Origin: Sulfitobacter sabulilitoris
GTDB taxonomy: Bacteria; Pseudomonadota; Alphaproteobacteria; Rhodobacterales; Rhodobacteraceae
DNA: 45,613 nucleotides
Direction: 5' to 3'
Assembly: GCF_005887615.1 (NCBI RefSeq)
Contig: NZ_VANS01000010.1
Location: forward strand, 1 to 45,613
Part shown: piece after piece, positions 8,636 to 16,590 of the stretch
Numbering within the stretch: the stretch's first letter is position 1
Layout: every line of letters begins with the position of its first letter
The notes under the pieces: model-generated
What the model was told of the DNA's origin: nothing
The model's database searches: none
The model's input: the letters and a program-made list of their open reading frames with translations, nothing else
Program-made: the position numbers and the translations under genes

Positions 8636-9034
8636 TCAGACCTCGGGCAGAACCGCCGTCGCCTCAATCTCGAGCAGCGCCTCGTCTTCGACCAGCGCGT
8701 TCACGACGACCATCGTCATTGCCGGGAAATGCTTGCCGAACACCTTTTGATAGGTCTTGCCGACCTCGCGCTGCTTGGCCAGGTAATCGGCCTTGTCGGT
8801 GACATACCACGTCAACCGCGTGATATGCTCCACGTCGCCGCCCGCGGCCACCACCACCGCGCGGATGTTGAGCAGCGTCTGCTCCATCTGACCGATGAAA
8901 TCATGCGCCTCGAACACCTGATCGGCGGTCCAGCCGATCTGACCGCCGACAAACACCATGCGACCGCTGGCGACGACCCCGTTGGCATATCCTTTCGCCG
9001 CTTTCCAACCCTCGGGGTGAATGATGTGCAACAT
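8636..9034 (-). CDS. RidA (YjgF/YER057c/UK114) family protein lacking the catalytic Arg
   Basis: A 132-residue protein of the trimeric Rid family, which in its classic form hydrolyses reactive enamines and imines. Family features are FVGGQIGW (27-35), MEQTLLNIRAVVVAAGG (50-66) and LEIEATAVLP (121-130). The position of the carboxylate-binding arginine in E. coli RidA (the PARS motif) reads P104-A-M106-T, so the arginine is missing. This puts it outside the imine-deaminating archetype. It is the last gene of the catabolic operon, 27 bp after the acyl-CoA dehydrogenase. RidA-like genes are known from 2-aminobenzoyl-CoA clusters, where ring reduction should give an enamine/imine CoA-thioester; a CoA-ester substrate could explain the missing arginine. 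Confidence 0.88.
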   Translation of the reverse strand: MLHIIHPEGWKAAKGYANGVVASGRMVFVGGQIGWTADQVFEAHDFIGQMEQTLLNIRAVVVAAGGDVEHITRLTWYVTDKADYLAKQREVGKTYQKVFGKHFPAMTMVVVNALVEDEALLEIEATAVLPEV

Positions 9035-9061
9035 GGTAGAAACCCTCGTTTTATGATCTGT

Positions 9062-10222
9062 CTAAACGGTCTGCGCGGCGGCCAGCGTGGCCCGTGCGAT
9101 AACCACCTTTTGCACGTCCGACGCGCCTTCGTAGATGCGCAGCGCGCGGATGTCGCGGTATAGCTGCTCGGTGATCCCGCCCACACGCACTCCGTCGCCA
9201 CCGTGCAATTGCACCGCCTTGTCGATGACCTGCTGCGCCTGATCGGTCGAATAAAGCTTGGCCATCGCGGCCTCGCGGCTGACCCTCGGCGCGCCCATGT
9301 CCTTGGTCCAGGCCGCACGATAGACCAGCAAGGCGGCGGCATCCACATCCAGTGCCATATCGGCGATATGCCCCTGCACCATCTGCAGATCCGACAGCGG
9401 CGCGCCGAAAAGCTGACGCTCCTGCACGCGGGCCAGGGACGCATCCAGCGCCCGGCGGGCAAAGCCGAGTGCCGCCGCCGCGACGGTCGAGCGGAACACA
9501 TCCAGCACCGACATGGCGATCTTGAACCCTTCGCCGGGGTTGCCGATCAGGGCACCGGCATCCACGCGCACATCCTCAAAGCTCAGCCGCGCCAAAGGGT
9601 GCGGGGCGACGACCTCAAGCCGCTCTGCCACCCTCAGACCCGGCGTATCCGCAGGCACGACAAACGCCGACAGCCCCTTGGCGCCCGGCGCCTCTCCGGT
9701 GCGGGCAAAGACGGTATAGACATCCGCGATGCCGCCATTGCTGATCCAGGTCTTTTCGCCGTTGAGCACGAAACCATTGCCATCGCGTGTCGCCGTCATG
9801 TCCATTGCGGCCACGTCAGAGCCTGATTTCGGCTCTGACAGGGCAAACGCCGATATCGCCGTGCCCGCGCGTGTCCGCGCCAGCCACGCGCGCTGATCCT
9901 GCGTGCCGTGCAACGAAATCGCCCCGGTTCCCAGCCCCTGCATCGCAAAGGCGAAATCCGCCAGCCCGTCGTGGCGCGCAAGCGTTTCGCGAATTAGGCA
10001 GAGTGCGCGCACATCGAGGCTGCCCGGATCCGCGGGATCGACCGCGGAATGCGTCAGCCAGCCCCCCTGCCCCAGCATCGACACCAGCGACCTGCACGCC
10101 GCGTCGGTGTCGGAGTGATCGATCGACCCGAGGTGCTTGCCACACCAGTACTCCAGAGCCTCTGCCAGTTCGCGGTGGCGCTCCTCGAAGAACGGCCAGT
10201 TGAGGAAACTTTGATCGGGCAT
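9062..10222 (-). CDS. Acyl-CoA dehydrogenase
   Basis: A 386-residue FAD enzyme of normal family length that oxidises an acyl-CoA to the 2,3-enoyl-CoA and passes electrons to ETF. Seen: the flavin-site stretch [15 protein letters not shown], the [15 protein letters not shown] segment, [21 protein letters not shown] and the C-terminal [10 protein letters not shown] with the probable catalytic base E365. It starts 4 bp after the stop of the crotonase gene. In this operon it should act after ring hydroxylation and reduction in a beta-oxidation-like attack on the cyclic CoA thioester or its opened product. The exact substrate is inferred from the company it keeps. Confidence 0.92.
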   Translation of the reverse strand: MPDQSFLNWPFFEERHRELAEALEYWCGKHLGSIDHSDTDAACRSLVSMLGQGGWLTHSAVDPADPGSLDVRALCLIRETLARHDGLADFAFAMQGLGTGAISLHGTQDQRAWLARTRAGTAISAFALSEPKSGSDVAAMDMTATRDGNGFVLNGEKTWISNGGIADVYTVFARTGEAPGAKGLSAFVVPADTPGLRVAERLEVVAPHPLARLSFEDVRVDAGALIGNPGEGFKIAMSVLDVFRSTVAAAALGFARRALDASLARVQERQLFGAPLSDLQMVQGHIADMALDVDAAALLVYRAAWTKDMGAPRVSREAAMAKLYSTDQAQQVIDKAVQLHGGDGVRVGGITEQLYRDIRALRIYEGASDVQKVVIARATLAAAQTV

Positions 10223-10226
10223 TGGC

Positions 10227-11018
10227 TCAATCCCCCTTGAAGACCGGTTTTTCCTTGGCGACGAAAGCCTCGTAGGCGCGGCGAAAATCCTCGGTCTGCA
10301 TGCAGATCGCCTGCGCTTGCGCTTCGGCTTCGATTGCCTGATCCAGGGTCATCGACCATTCCTGCTGCAGCATCGTCTTGGTCATCATATGCGCGAAATT
10401 CGGGCCTTCGGATATTTTCTGCGCCCATGCGATCGCATCGGCTTCCAGATCCGCCGCCGCGACGAGACGATTGAAAAAGCCCCACCGCTCGCCTTCGTCC
10501 GCGGTCATTGCGCGCCCGGTATAAAGCAGTTCGTTGGCGCGTCCCTGTCCGATGATGCGCGGCAGCATGGCACAGGCGCCCATGTCGCAACCCGCCAGAC
10601 CGACGCGGGTAAACAGAAACGCGGTCTTTGCCTCCGGCGTGCCGATCCGCAGGTCACTGGCCATCGCGATGATCGCCCCCGCCCCGACACAGATGCCATC
10701 GACCGCCGCGATCACTGGCTTGCCGCAATTCAGCATCGCCTTGACCAGATCGCCGGTCATGCGGGTGAACCGCAGCAGCTCCTTCATCTCCATCGCGACC
10801 AGCGGGCCGATGATATCGTGCACATCCCCGCCAGAGGAAAAATTGCCGCCGTTCGAGGCAAAAACCACCGCCGTCACATCGTCGTCATAGTGCAGTTCGC
10901 GAAACCAGTCGCGCAGCGCCGCGTAGCTGTCAAAGGTCAGCGGGTTCTTGCGGTCGGGTCGATCCAGCGACACGACAGCGACGGTGCCCTCGCGGCGCAG
11001 GTTGAAATGCTCTGGCAT
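10227..11018 (-). CDS. Crotonase-family protein without the two hydratase glutamates
   Basis: A 263-residue crotonase-fold protein. The CoA-binding and oxyanion-hole regions are clear ([11 protein letters not shown], 59-69, and [15 protein letters not shown], 108-122). Both catalytic glutamates of enoyl-CoA hydratase are missing: the GGGCEL glutamate aligns with I116 and the PEI glutamate with R138. D145 in [10 protein letters not shown] lies, by my alignment from memory, where 4-chlorobenzoyl-CoA dehalogenase has its nucleophilic aspartate. It is therefore unlikely to be a simple hydratase; a ring-cleaving hydrolase, isomerase or lyase acting on the dearomatised aminobenzoyl-CoA fits better. 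Its ATG overlaps the stop of the MarR gene (TGATG), so it is translationally coupled. Confidence 0.88.
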   Translation of the reverse strand: MPEHFNLRREGTVAVVSLDRPDRKNPLTFDSYAALRDWFRELHYDDDVTAVVFASNGGNFSSGGDVHDIIGPLVAMEMKELLRFTRMTGDLVKAMLNCGKPVIAAVDGICVGAGAIIAMASDLRIGTPEAKTAFLFTRVGLAGCDMGACAMLPRIIGQGRANELLYTGRAMTADEGERWGFFNRLVAAADLEADAIAWAQKISEGPNFAHMMTKTMLQQEWSMTLDQAIEAEAQAQAICMQTEDFRRAYEAFVAKEKPVFKGD

Positions 11019-11485
11019 CAGTTTCGTTCCTCCAGTTTGTCCGTGATCCGGCCCAGCCGGTTCCTTATCGTGGTCAACCCCTGCGCCCCGATGGGCGACA
11101 GCAGGTCATCGACCCAAATCTCGTGCAGGTCGGCCATCTGTGAAAACAGCGCGGCACCCTCGTCGGTCAGTGTCACGCGCAGCGCGCGGCGGTCGCCCTC
11201 GACATGGGTGCGGCGCACCAAGCCGTCGGAGACAAGCCGTTCGACAATGCCGGTGACATTGCCGTTCGACACCCGCAACACCCCGGACAGGTCCGACATC
11301 TTCAATCCCTCCGGCGCGCGCGCCAGCGCCGCCATCACGTCAAAGCGGGGCAAGGTCATGTCGAAACTCTGCCGCAGCCGTTCGCGCAGCTCCGCTTCGA
11401 TCATGCGGGTCACCTTGAGCATCCGCAACCAGACACGCAGCCGGTCCTTGGACAGGTCGGAGCGGAGATTGTCGTGACCGGTCAC
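11018..11485 (-). CDS. MarR-family regulator embedded in the catabolic operon
   Basis: A 155-residue winged-helix protein with the MarR pattern: [17 protein letters not shown], recognition region [19 protein letters not shown], wing [15 protein letters not shown]. The start is taken as GTG at 11485, which overlaps the SDR stop by 4 bp (ATGTGA) and has GGAGAGG just upstream; longer in-frame starts run through the SDR gene and are not credible. It is coupled at both ends, to the SDR and the crotonase. Being inside the operon, its level would follow that of the enzymes, so feedback through a CoA-ester ligand is a natural guess, as known for other aromatic-CoA MarR regulators. Confidence 0.9.
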   Translation of the reverse strand: MTGHDNLRSDLSKDRLRVWLRMLKVTRMIEAELRERLRQSFDMTLPRFDVMAALARAPEGLKMSDLSGVLRVSNGNVTGIVERLVSDGLVRRTHVEGDRRALRVTLTDEGAALFSQMADLHEIWVDDLLSPIGAQGLTTIRNRLGRITDKLEERN

Positions 11486-12231
11486 ATCACCTCTCCGCCG
11501 GACACCGAAATCGACTGTCCGGTGATGGCGCTTGCGCCGGACCCGGCCAGCCACAGGATCGCATCCGCCACCTCATCGGGCTGCACGAACCGCTTTTGCG
11601 GATTGCCCGCGGTCAGGGCGCGTTCCGCCTCCTCGCGCGAGCGGCCGGTCTTGTTCATGATGTTGTCGACGCTTTCGCGCAGCATCGGCGTTTCGGTAAA
11701 ACCGGGGCAGACCGCGTTGACGGTGATCTGCGTATCGGCCAATTCCAGAGCCAAACTGCGGGTCAGGCCGATGACGGCGTGTTTCGCGGCCGAATAGGCA
11801 CTAACATAGGCATATCCCTTTAACCCGGCGGTAGAGGCCACAGCCAGAAGACGCCCCTTGCCGGTCTTTTTCATCGGGCCGATTGCCGCTTGATAGATGT
11901 TAAAAACGCCAAAAAGGTTAGTTGCCAGCATGTTTTGCAGGTCATCTTCCTGCATCTTGTGAAACGGGACGGATTTTGACGTACCTGCGTTGGCGACGAC
12001 GATCTGAGGGTCGCCAGCCGCCTCAATCATGGCGGCGCAACTTGCCCGATCCGTCACATCACCGGCAAATGCGCGGATGCGATCGTGCCGTTTGGCAAGG
12101 TCGTCCAGCGTTTCGAGCCTGCGCCCCGTGATAGTGACCGTCGCACCCGCCTCTGCCAGCGCCAGCGCTATTCCGGCGCCGACTCCCGTGCCGCCGCCCG
12201 TCACCAGCGCGTTTTGCCCGTCAAACCGCAT
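11482..12231 (-). CDS. Short-chain dehydrogenase/reductase
   Basis: A 249-residue classical SDR. The nucleotide-binding motif is TGGGTGVGAG (11-20), the NAG motif is at 81-83 and the catalytic triad is S133, Y146 and K150 (VAST...SAYSAAK). The G-R-R sequence after the second strand (TITGRRLE) suggests NADP(H), though this is only a hint. It starts at the ATG at 12231, which overlaps the monooxygenase stop codon in a TGATG, and ends overlapping the MarR start. In this pathway it probably oxidises a 3-hydroxyacyl-CoA or reduces/oxidises a ring ketone formed from the dearomatised aminobenzoyl-CoA. Confidence 0.9.
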   Translation of the reverse strand: MRFDGQNALVTGGGTGVGAGIALALAEAGATVTITGRRLETLDDLAKRHDRIRAFAGDVTDRASCAAMIEAAGDPQIVVANAGTSKSVPFHKMQEDDLQNMLATNLFGVFNIYQAAIGPMKKTGKGRLLAVASTAGLKGYAYVSAYSAAKHAVIGLTRSLALELADTQITVNAVCPGFTETPMLRESVDNIMNKTGRSREEAERALTAGNPQKRFVQPDEVADAILWLAGSGASAITGQSISVSGGEVM

Positions 12232-14531
12232 CACACCTGTTCCGTTTCGGTCGTGGCTGCATCCTTGTCGGCCAGGCGCCATGCCTGATCGCGGCCCGGA
12301 AGATAGGGTGCGGGCCAGTGTTCCTGACGATCGCCAAGCGATGTCGCGGCATGCAGCAGCCAGTACGGATCGGCCAGATGCGGACGCGCCAGGCACACCA
12401 GATCGGCCCGCCCCGCCATCAGGATCGAATTGACATGATCCGGCTCGAATATGTTGCCCACCGCCATCGTCGCCATCTGCGCCTCGTTGCGGATACGGTC
12501 GGAAAACGGCGTCTGGAACATGCGGCCATAGACCGGCTTGGCCTTGGTCGAAGTCTGGCCCGCCGACACGTCGCAGATATCGACGCCATGGTCCTTGAAG
12601 GCCGCGGCGATGCTGACCGCTTCTTCCGGCGTGACGCCCAGATCACCGACCCAGTCGTTCGCCGAGATGCGAACCGACATCGGCCTGTCCGCAGGCCAGG
12701 CGGCGCGCATTGCGTCGAACACCTCGAGCGGATAGCGCAGCCGGTTTTCCAGGCTGCCGCCATAATCATCGTCGCGCGTGTTCTGCACCGGCGTGATGAA
12801 GCTGGACACGAGGTATCCGTGGGCGGCATGCAATTCGATCATGTCGAACCCGGCCCGCGCCGCGCGTTCGGTCGCCTCGACGAACTGCGCCTTGACCCTG
12901 TCCATGTCGGCGCGATCCATCGCCTTCGGCATCTGGTTGCGATCCGACCACGGCACGGCCGAGGCCGACAGCAGCGGCCAGTTGCCCTCGGGCAGCGGCG
13001 CATCCATTTCTTCCCAGCCAAGCTGCGTGGAGCCCTTGGCGCCGGAATGGCCCAGTTGCAGACAGACCTTGGCGCCGGTTTCGCCGTGTATGAAATCGAC
13101 GATCCGCGCCCACGCCGCTTCCTGCGCATCCGAATACATGCCGGGACAACCGGGAGTGATGCGCCCCTCCGGGCTGACGCAGGTCATTTCGGTATAAACC
13201 AGCCCTGCCCCACCTTTTGCGCGTTCGCCATAGTGGATCAGATGCCAATCCGTCGGGTTGCCATCCACGGCCTTGTATTGCGCCATCGGCGACACCACGA
13301 TCCGGTTCTTCAGCGTCATGTCGCGCATCTTGTAGGGGGCGAACATCGGATGGCGGACGCCCTCGTTGTCGCTGACGCCGGCCTGGGACTGAAACCACTT
13401 TTCCGCCGATTTGAGCCATTCGGCATCGCGCGCACGCAGGTTTTCATGGCTGATGCGCTGTGACCGGGTCAGCAGCGAATAGTTGAACTGAACCGGATCC
13501 AGGTCGAGGTAACGCTCCACCTCCTCGAACCACTCCAGCGAATTGCGCGCCGCCGATTGCAGCTTGAGCACTTCGACACGGCGTTCGTCCTCGTATTTCC
13601 GGAACGCGCGCTCCATGTCGTCTTCGTCCGTCAGGTAGTCCGCCAGCGCGATCGCGCTCTCCAGCGCCAGCTTGGTCCCCGATCCGATCGAGAAATGGGC
13701 CGTCGCCGCCGCGTCGCCCATCAGAACGATATTCTCGTGGTGCCATGTTTCGCACAGCACGCGGGGAAACTTGATCCAGGCCGATCCGCGCACGTGATGT
13801 GCGTTGGTCATCAGTTTGTGACCATCCAGATGCGCCGCGAAGATCTGCTCGCAGGTGGCGATGCTTTCCTCTTTGGACATCTGTTCGAACCCCCATTTAT
13901 CATAGGTGTCCTGGCTGCATTCAACGATGAAAGTCGCCGTGTCAGGGTCGAATTGATAGGCATGCGCCCAGACCCACCCATGCTGCGTGCGCTCAAAGAT
14001 GAAGGTGAAGGCGTCGTCGAATTTCTGATGCGTGCCCAGCCAGGTGAACTGGCATTTTCGCAGGTCCACGTCGGGCTTGAACGCGTCTTCGAATTCCATC
14101 CGTGTGCGCGAATTCAAGCCGTCGCTGGCGACCACGAGGTCATAGTCTTTCGCAAGCGCCGCGGCGCTGTCAACGTTGACCTCGAATTGCAGATCGATGT
14201 CCAGCTCGCGGCAGCGCTCTTGCAGCAGGATCAGCAGCCGCTTGCGGCCAATTCCGCAAAACCCATGCCCGGTCGACACGGTGCGATGCCCCTCGTGGAT
14301 CACCGCGATATCATCCCAATAGGCGAAATGCTCGCGGATCATCTCGGCGCTGCGGATGTCGTTGACGGCCAGGTTGCCGAGCGTCTCATCCGACAGAACC
14401 ACGCCCCAGCCGAACGTATCGTCGGGCTTGTTGCGCTCCAGCACGGTGATCTCATGCTCCGGGTTGCGCAGTTTCATCGAGATGGCAAAGTAAAGACCGG
14501 CGGGGCCACCGCCCAGACATGCTATTTTCAT
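12231..14531 (-). CDS. 2-aminobenzoyl-CoA (or salicylyl-CoA) monooxygenase/reductase
   Basis: A 766-residue two-domain flavoprotein. Residues 1 to about 375 are an aromatic-ring FAD monooxygenase ([18 protein letters not shown] Rossmann start; [24 protein letters not shown] around the second FAD motif). From about residue 395 it is an Old Yellow Enzyme-type FMN reductase ([42 protein letters not shown]). This fusion is known from aerobic anthranilate breakdown, where it hydroxylates and reduces 2-aminobenzoyl-CoA to a non-aromatic 2-amino-5-oxocyclohexene-carboxyl-CoA; close relatives are annotated as salicylyl-CoA 5-hydroxylase/oxidoreductase. The start at 14531 has GGGAAA upstream; an ATG four codons earlier is possible. 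It is the key enzyme that defines the operon. Confidence 0.93.
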   Translation of the reverse strand: MKIACLGGGPAGLYFAISMKLRNPEHEITVLERNKPDDTFGWGVVLSDETLGNLAVNDIRSAEMIREHFAYWDDIAVIHEGHRTVSTGHGFCGIGRKRLLILLQERCRELDIDLQFEVNVDSAAALAKDYDLVVASDGLNSRTRMEFEDAFKPDVDLRKCQFTWLGTHQKFDDAFTFIFERTQHGWVWAHAYQFDPDTATFIVECSQDTYDKWGFEQMSKEESIATCEQIFAAHLDGHKLMTNAHHVRGSAWIKFPRVLCETWHHENIVLMGDAAATAHFSIGSGTKLALESAIALADYLTDEDDMERAFRKYEDERRVEVLKLQSAARNSLEWFEEVERYLDLDPVQFNYSLLTRSQRISHENLRARDAEWLKSAEKWFQSQAGVSDNEGVRHPMFAPYKMRDMTLKNRIVVSPMAQYKAVDGNPTDWHLIHYGERAKGGAGLVYTEMTCVSPEGRITPGCPGMYSDAQEAAWARIVDFIHGETGAKVCLQLGHSGAKGSTQLGWEEMDAPLPEGNWPLLSASAVPWSDRNQMPKAMDRADMDRVKAQFVEATERAARAGFDMIELHAAHGYLVSSFITPVQNTRDDDYGGSLENRLRYPLEVFDAMRAAWPADRPMSVRISANDWVGDLGVTPEEAVSIAAAFKDHGVDICDVSAGQTSTKAKPVYGRMFQTPFSDRIRNEAQMATMAVGNIFEPDHVNSILMAGRADLVCLARPHLADPYWLLHAATSLGDRQEHWPAPYLPGRDQAWRLADKDAATTETEQV

Positions 14532-14593
14532 CGCGTTTCCCATCGACGTGATTCAGGTGCCCTGCAAGGTAGCGGACCCGAAATTTGTTTCAA

Positions 14594-14610
14594 GCCTAAA
14601 AGTTTTAGGC
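14594..14610. promoter_or_regulatory. Perfect 17-bp palindrome inside the operon
   Basis: GCCTAAAA-G-TTTTAGGC is a perfect 8-bp inverted repeat around one central base, in the 88-bp gap between the thioesterase and monooxygenase genes. This is the only sizeable gap in an operon of otherwise overlapping genes. It may be a repressor site for an internal promoter or an mRNA hairpin. There is no U-run on either strand that would make it a terminator. Confidence 0.5.
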
Positions 14611-14619
14611 GTGAAGATA

Positions 14620-15039
14620 TTACTGCGCCGCCAGGTATTTCGACATCGCCGCGCGGACGCCATCGGCCCAGGGCACGGGGCGCCCGCTGTCCATATCCAG
14701 ACAGACCAGAACCGGGGTCGCGACCATGCGCAATTCGTCGCCGGCAAGGGCCGTCACGCGCAGATGCGCGCTGGTGCGGCCCAAACGGATCAGCTCAAGC
14801 CGCCAGGTCAGAACATCGCCCAGTCGGCTAGGCGCCGAAAATTCGGCCCCTATCGACACGGTCGGCACGCCGCGCCTGTCCTCGCTGTGCATGCGCGCAA
14901 AGGAATAATCGAGCCCAAGCTCGTGCCATTCCTCGACCGTCTGGTTCACCATTTCAAAGTAGCGCGGATAGAACACGATACCGGCGGGATCGCAGTGCTG
15001 GAACAGCACCTTGATCGGGAGTTCAAAAATATCAGCCAT
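14620..15039 (-). CDS. 4-hydroxybenzoyl-CoA thioesterase-family hotdog protein
   Basis: A 139-residue single-hotdog acyl-CoA thioesterase. The signature FQHCDPAGIVFYPRYFEM holds D17, the position of the nucleophile/base in 4-hydroxybenzoyl-CoA thioesterase, followed by the long helix VNQTVEEWHEL. Its start overlaps the iorB stop (TGATG at 15037-15041). In aryl-CoA pathways such enzymes recover CoA from dead-end or accumulating thioesters. Here it could release anthranilate or an indoleacetate-type acid from CoA, acting as a safety valve. Which ester it prefers cannot be read from the sequence. Confidence 0.9.
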   Translation of the reverse strand: MADIFELPIKVLFQHCDPAGIVFYPRYFEMVNQTVEEWHELGLDYSFARMHSEDRRGVPTVSIGAEFSAPSRLGDVLTWRLELIRLGRTSAHLRVTALAGDELRMVATPVLVCLDMDSGRPVPWADGVRAAMSKYLAAQ

Positions 15040-16586
15040 CAGAGTGATTTGACTGTCTTGATCGCGCCGTCAAGGGCCTCTCCTTCCTCATCCTGCAACG
15101 CCGCCTCGCGCAGGCGGCGGATCCAGTCGGCGGCATCGTCGCGCCCCGTCACCAAATCAAGCGCGCCCAGAACGCGGTCGAACTTGGACTGACCGCGCGC
15201 GTGGGTGTCGGAATAGCCCTTGATCAGGCGGCGGCACTTGAGCACCTCGACCCCCAGCGCATGATCGCGCGCGCGCACGTCCAGCGCCAGCGCCAGCCAG
15301 CGGTCCAGGTGCGTCGCCTCTTGCGCATGACGAAACAACCCGCGTCGCCAGCGCCGCAAACCGCCCAGCATCCACAGAAGTGTAAAGCCGCCGATCCGAT
15401 CGGTGCGCAGGCGTCGGCCGCGGTTGACCAGACGGTCAAGCCGCTTCTGTGCCTTTGGACGCGCATCGAACCATTGCCCAAGGGCACGCGGCATCAGGCC
15501 GATCACCTCCTCGGCGCGGGGGTGGAAATACTCGGTCACCGCCAGCACCTCGGCCTCGTTCGTGGCGAAATCGCGGCGCAGGCGGGCATCGCGACTGCTG
15601 CGCGTCTTGAGGTCGGCCACCCGGATGATATCGTCATAGGCCATCGCGTTCGCGATGTATTTCGCCGCCGCCGCTCCAAAGGCAAAAGGTGATTTATCCC
15701 CTGTTAGAGCCTGTTCCAACCGATCAAGATAGTCGCTGCCATAAGCGACATCCTGAAAATCGACCACTTTGTGCAGCCCGGCCAGCGCAAGAGGCCGAAC
15801 CGTTTCCGGCATGTCCTGAACGCGGCGTCGCAAGGCGGCAAAATCCCGCAAAAGCGCCGCCGGACCGGTCAATTCGGGCGCGGCCGGTGCCGTCGCTGCC
15901 GTCTCCGCCGCCTCCAGCTCCGGCGTGGTTGTCCGCAGATAGGCGGCTTCAAAGGCGGCAAGGCTCTGTTTGACACCCCGCCCCGACGCCTCGATGACGG
16001 CGCGATATGCCTCAAGCGGGAAAGGCAGGGCCCCTGACCCCGCCAGCGCCCCGAACAGCGAGGACGACACCACCGACCCATGGTCCTTGGCCAGCGCCAT
16101 CATGTCGAAACAGATGAATGTCTGCGCCAGCGCCGCCGCCGCCGCATGGATCGCTTCGGGCGGTTTGCGCCCATCGCCGGGCACCTGTTTTTCGCTGATC
16201 GTCAGATCCCGGTGCGACGAGCCGATCAGAACCGTGCGGTCCGGCGCCACCAGATCCCGCAGCAGCGCGCGACCGACCTCGACCAGTTCGGAGGCGACCA
16301 CGATATCCACGTCGCCCTGCGCGGGCATCAATGCGAACACCGGGCGGCGTTCGGGGCGTGCGGGATCGATGCGCTTCAACTCGATGTAGTAAATCGTGGC
16401 CCCGGTTCGTTGCGCCACGCCCGGCACCGATGTCGCCTGCGCGTGATACCCGTTGCGTTCGGCCAGCGCGGTGATCCACCCCGACAGCACGCCACCCCCC
16501 TGCCCGCCCACGGCCAGCACGGCAATCTTCAGGATCGGATCGGCCTGCGCGCCTGGCACCTTCGAAATGTCGGATAGCTGGTTCAT
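15039..16586 (-). CDS. iorB: Indolepyruvate ferredoxin oxidoreductase, beta/gamma-type subunit with long C-terminal extension
   Basis: A 515-residue protein. Its first ~200 residues are the 2-oxoacid:ferredoxin oxidoreductase gamma domain (IAVLAVGGQGGGVLSGWITA; VPGVAQRTGATIYYIEL), the size of a whole archaeal IorB. The remaining ~300 residues are an extra, mostly helical domain found in the bacterial long-form IorB proteins; I know no function for it. The ATG at 16586 lies 4 bp after the iorA stop and follows a GAGG-like site, and is preferred over upstream in-frame codons. With IorA it should oxidatively decarboxylate an aryl-2-oxoacid and CoA to an acyl-CoA plus CO2, reducing ferredoxin. 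See the findings for the possible substrate. Confidence 0.9.
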   Translation of the reverse strand: MNQLSDISKVPGAQADPILKIAVLAVGGQGGGVLSGWITALAERNGYHAQATSVPGVAQRTGATIYYIELKRIDPARPERRPVFALMPAQGDVDIVVASELVEVGRALLRDLVAPDRTVLIGSSHRDLTISEKQVPGDGRKPPEAIHAAAAALAQTFICFDMMALAKDHGSVVSSSLFGALAGSGALPFPLEAYRAVIEASGRGVKQSLAAFEAAYLRTTTPELEAAETAATAPAAPELTGPAALLRDFAALRRRVQDMPETVRPLALAGLHKVVDFQDVAYGSDYLDRLEQALTGDKSPFAFGAAAAKYIANAMAYDDIIRVADLKTRSSRDARLRRDFATNEAEVLAVTEYFHPRAEEVIGLMPRALGQWFDARPKAQKRLDRLVNRGRRLRTDRIGGFTLLWMLGGLRRWRRGLFRHAQEATHLDRWLALALDVRARDHALGVEVLKCRRLIKGYSDTHARGQSKFDRVLGALDLVTGRDDAADWIRRLREAALQDEEGEALDGAIKTVKSL

Positions 16587-16590
16587 CGCC

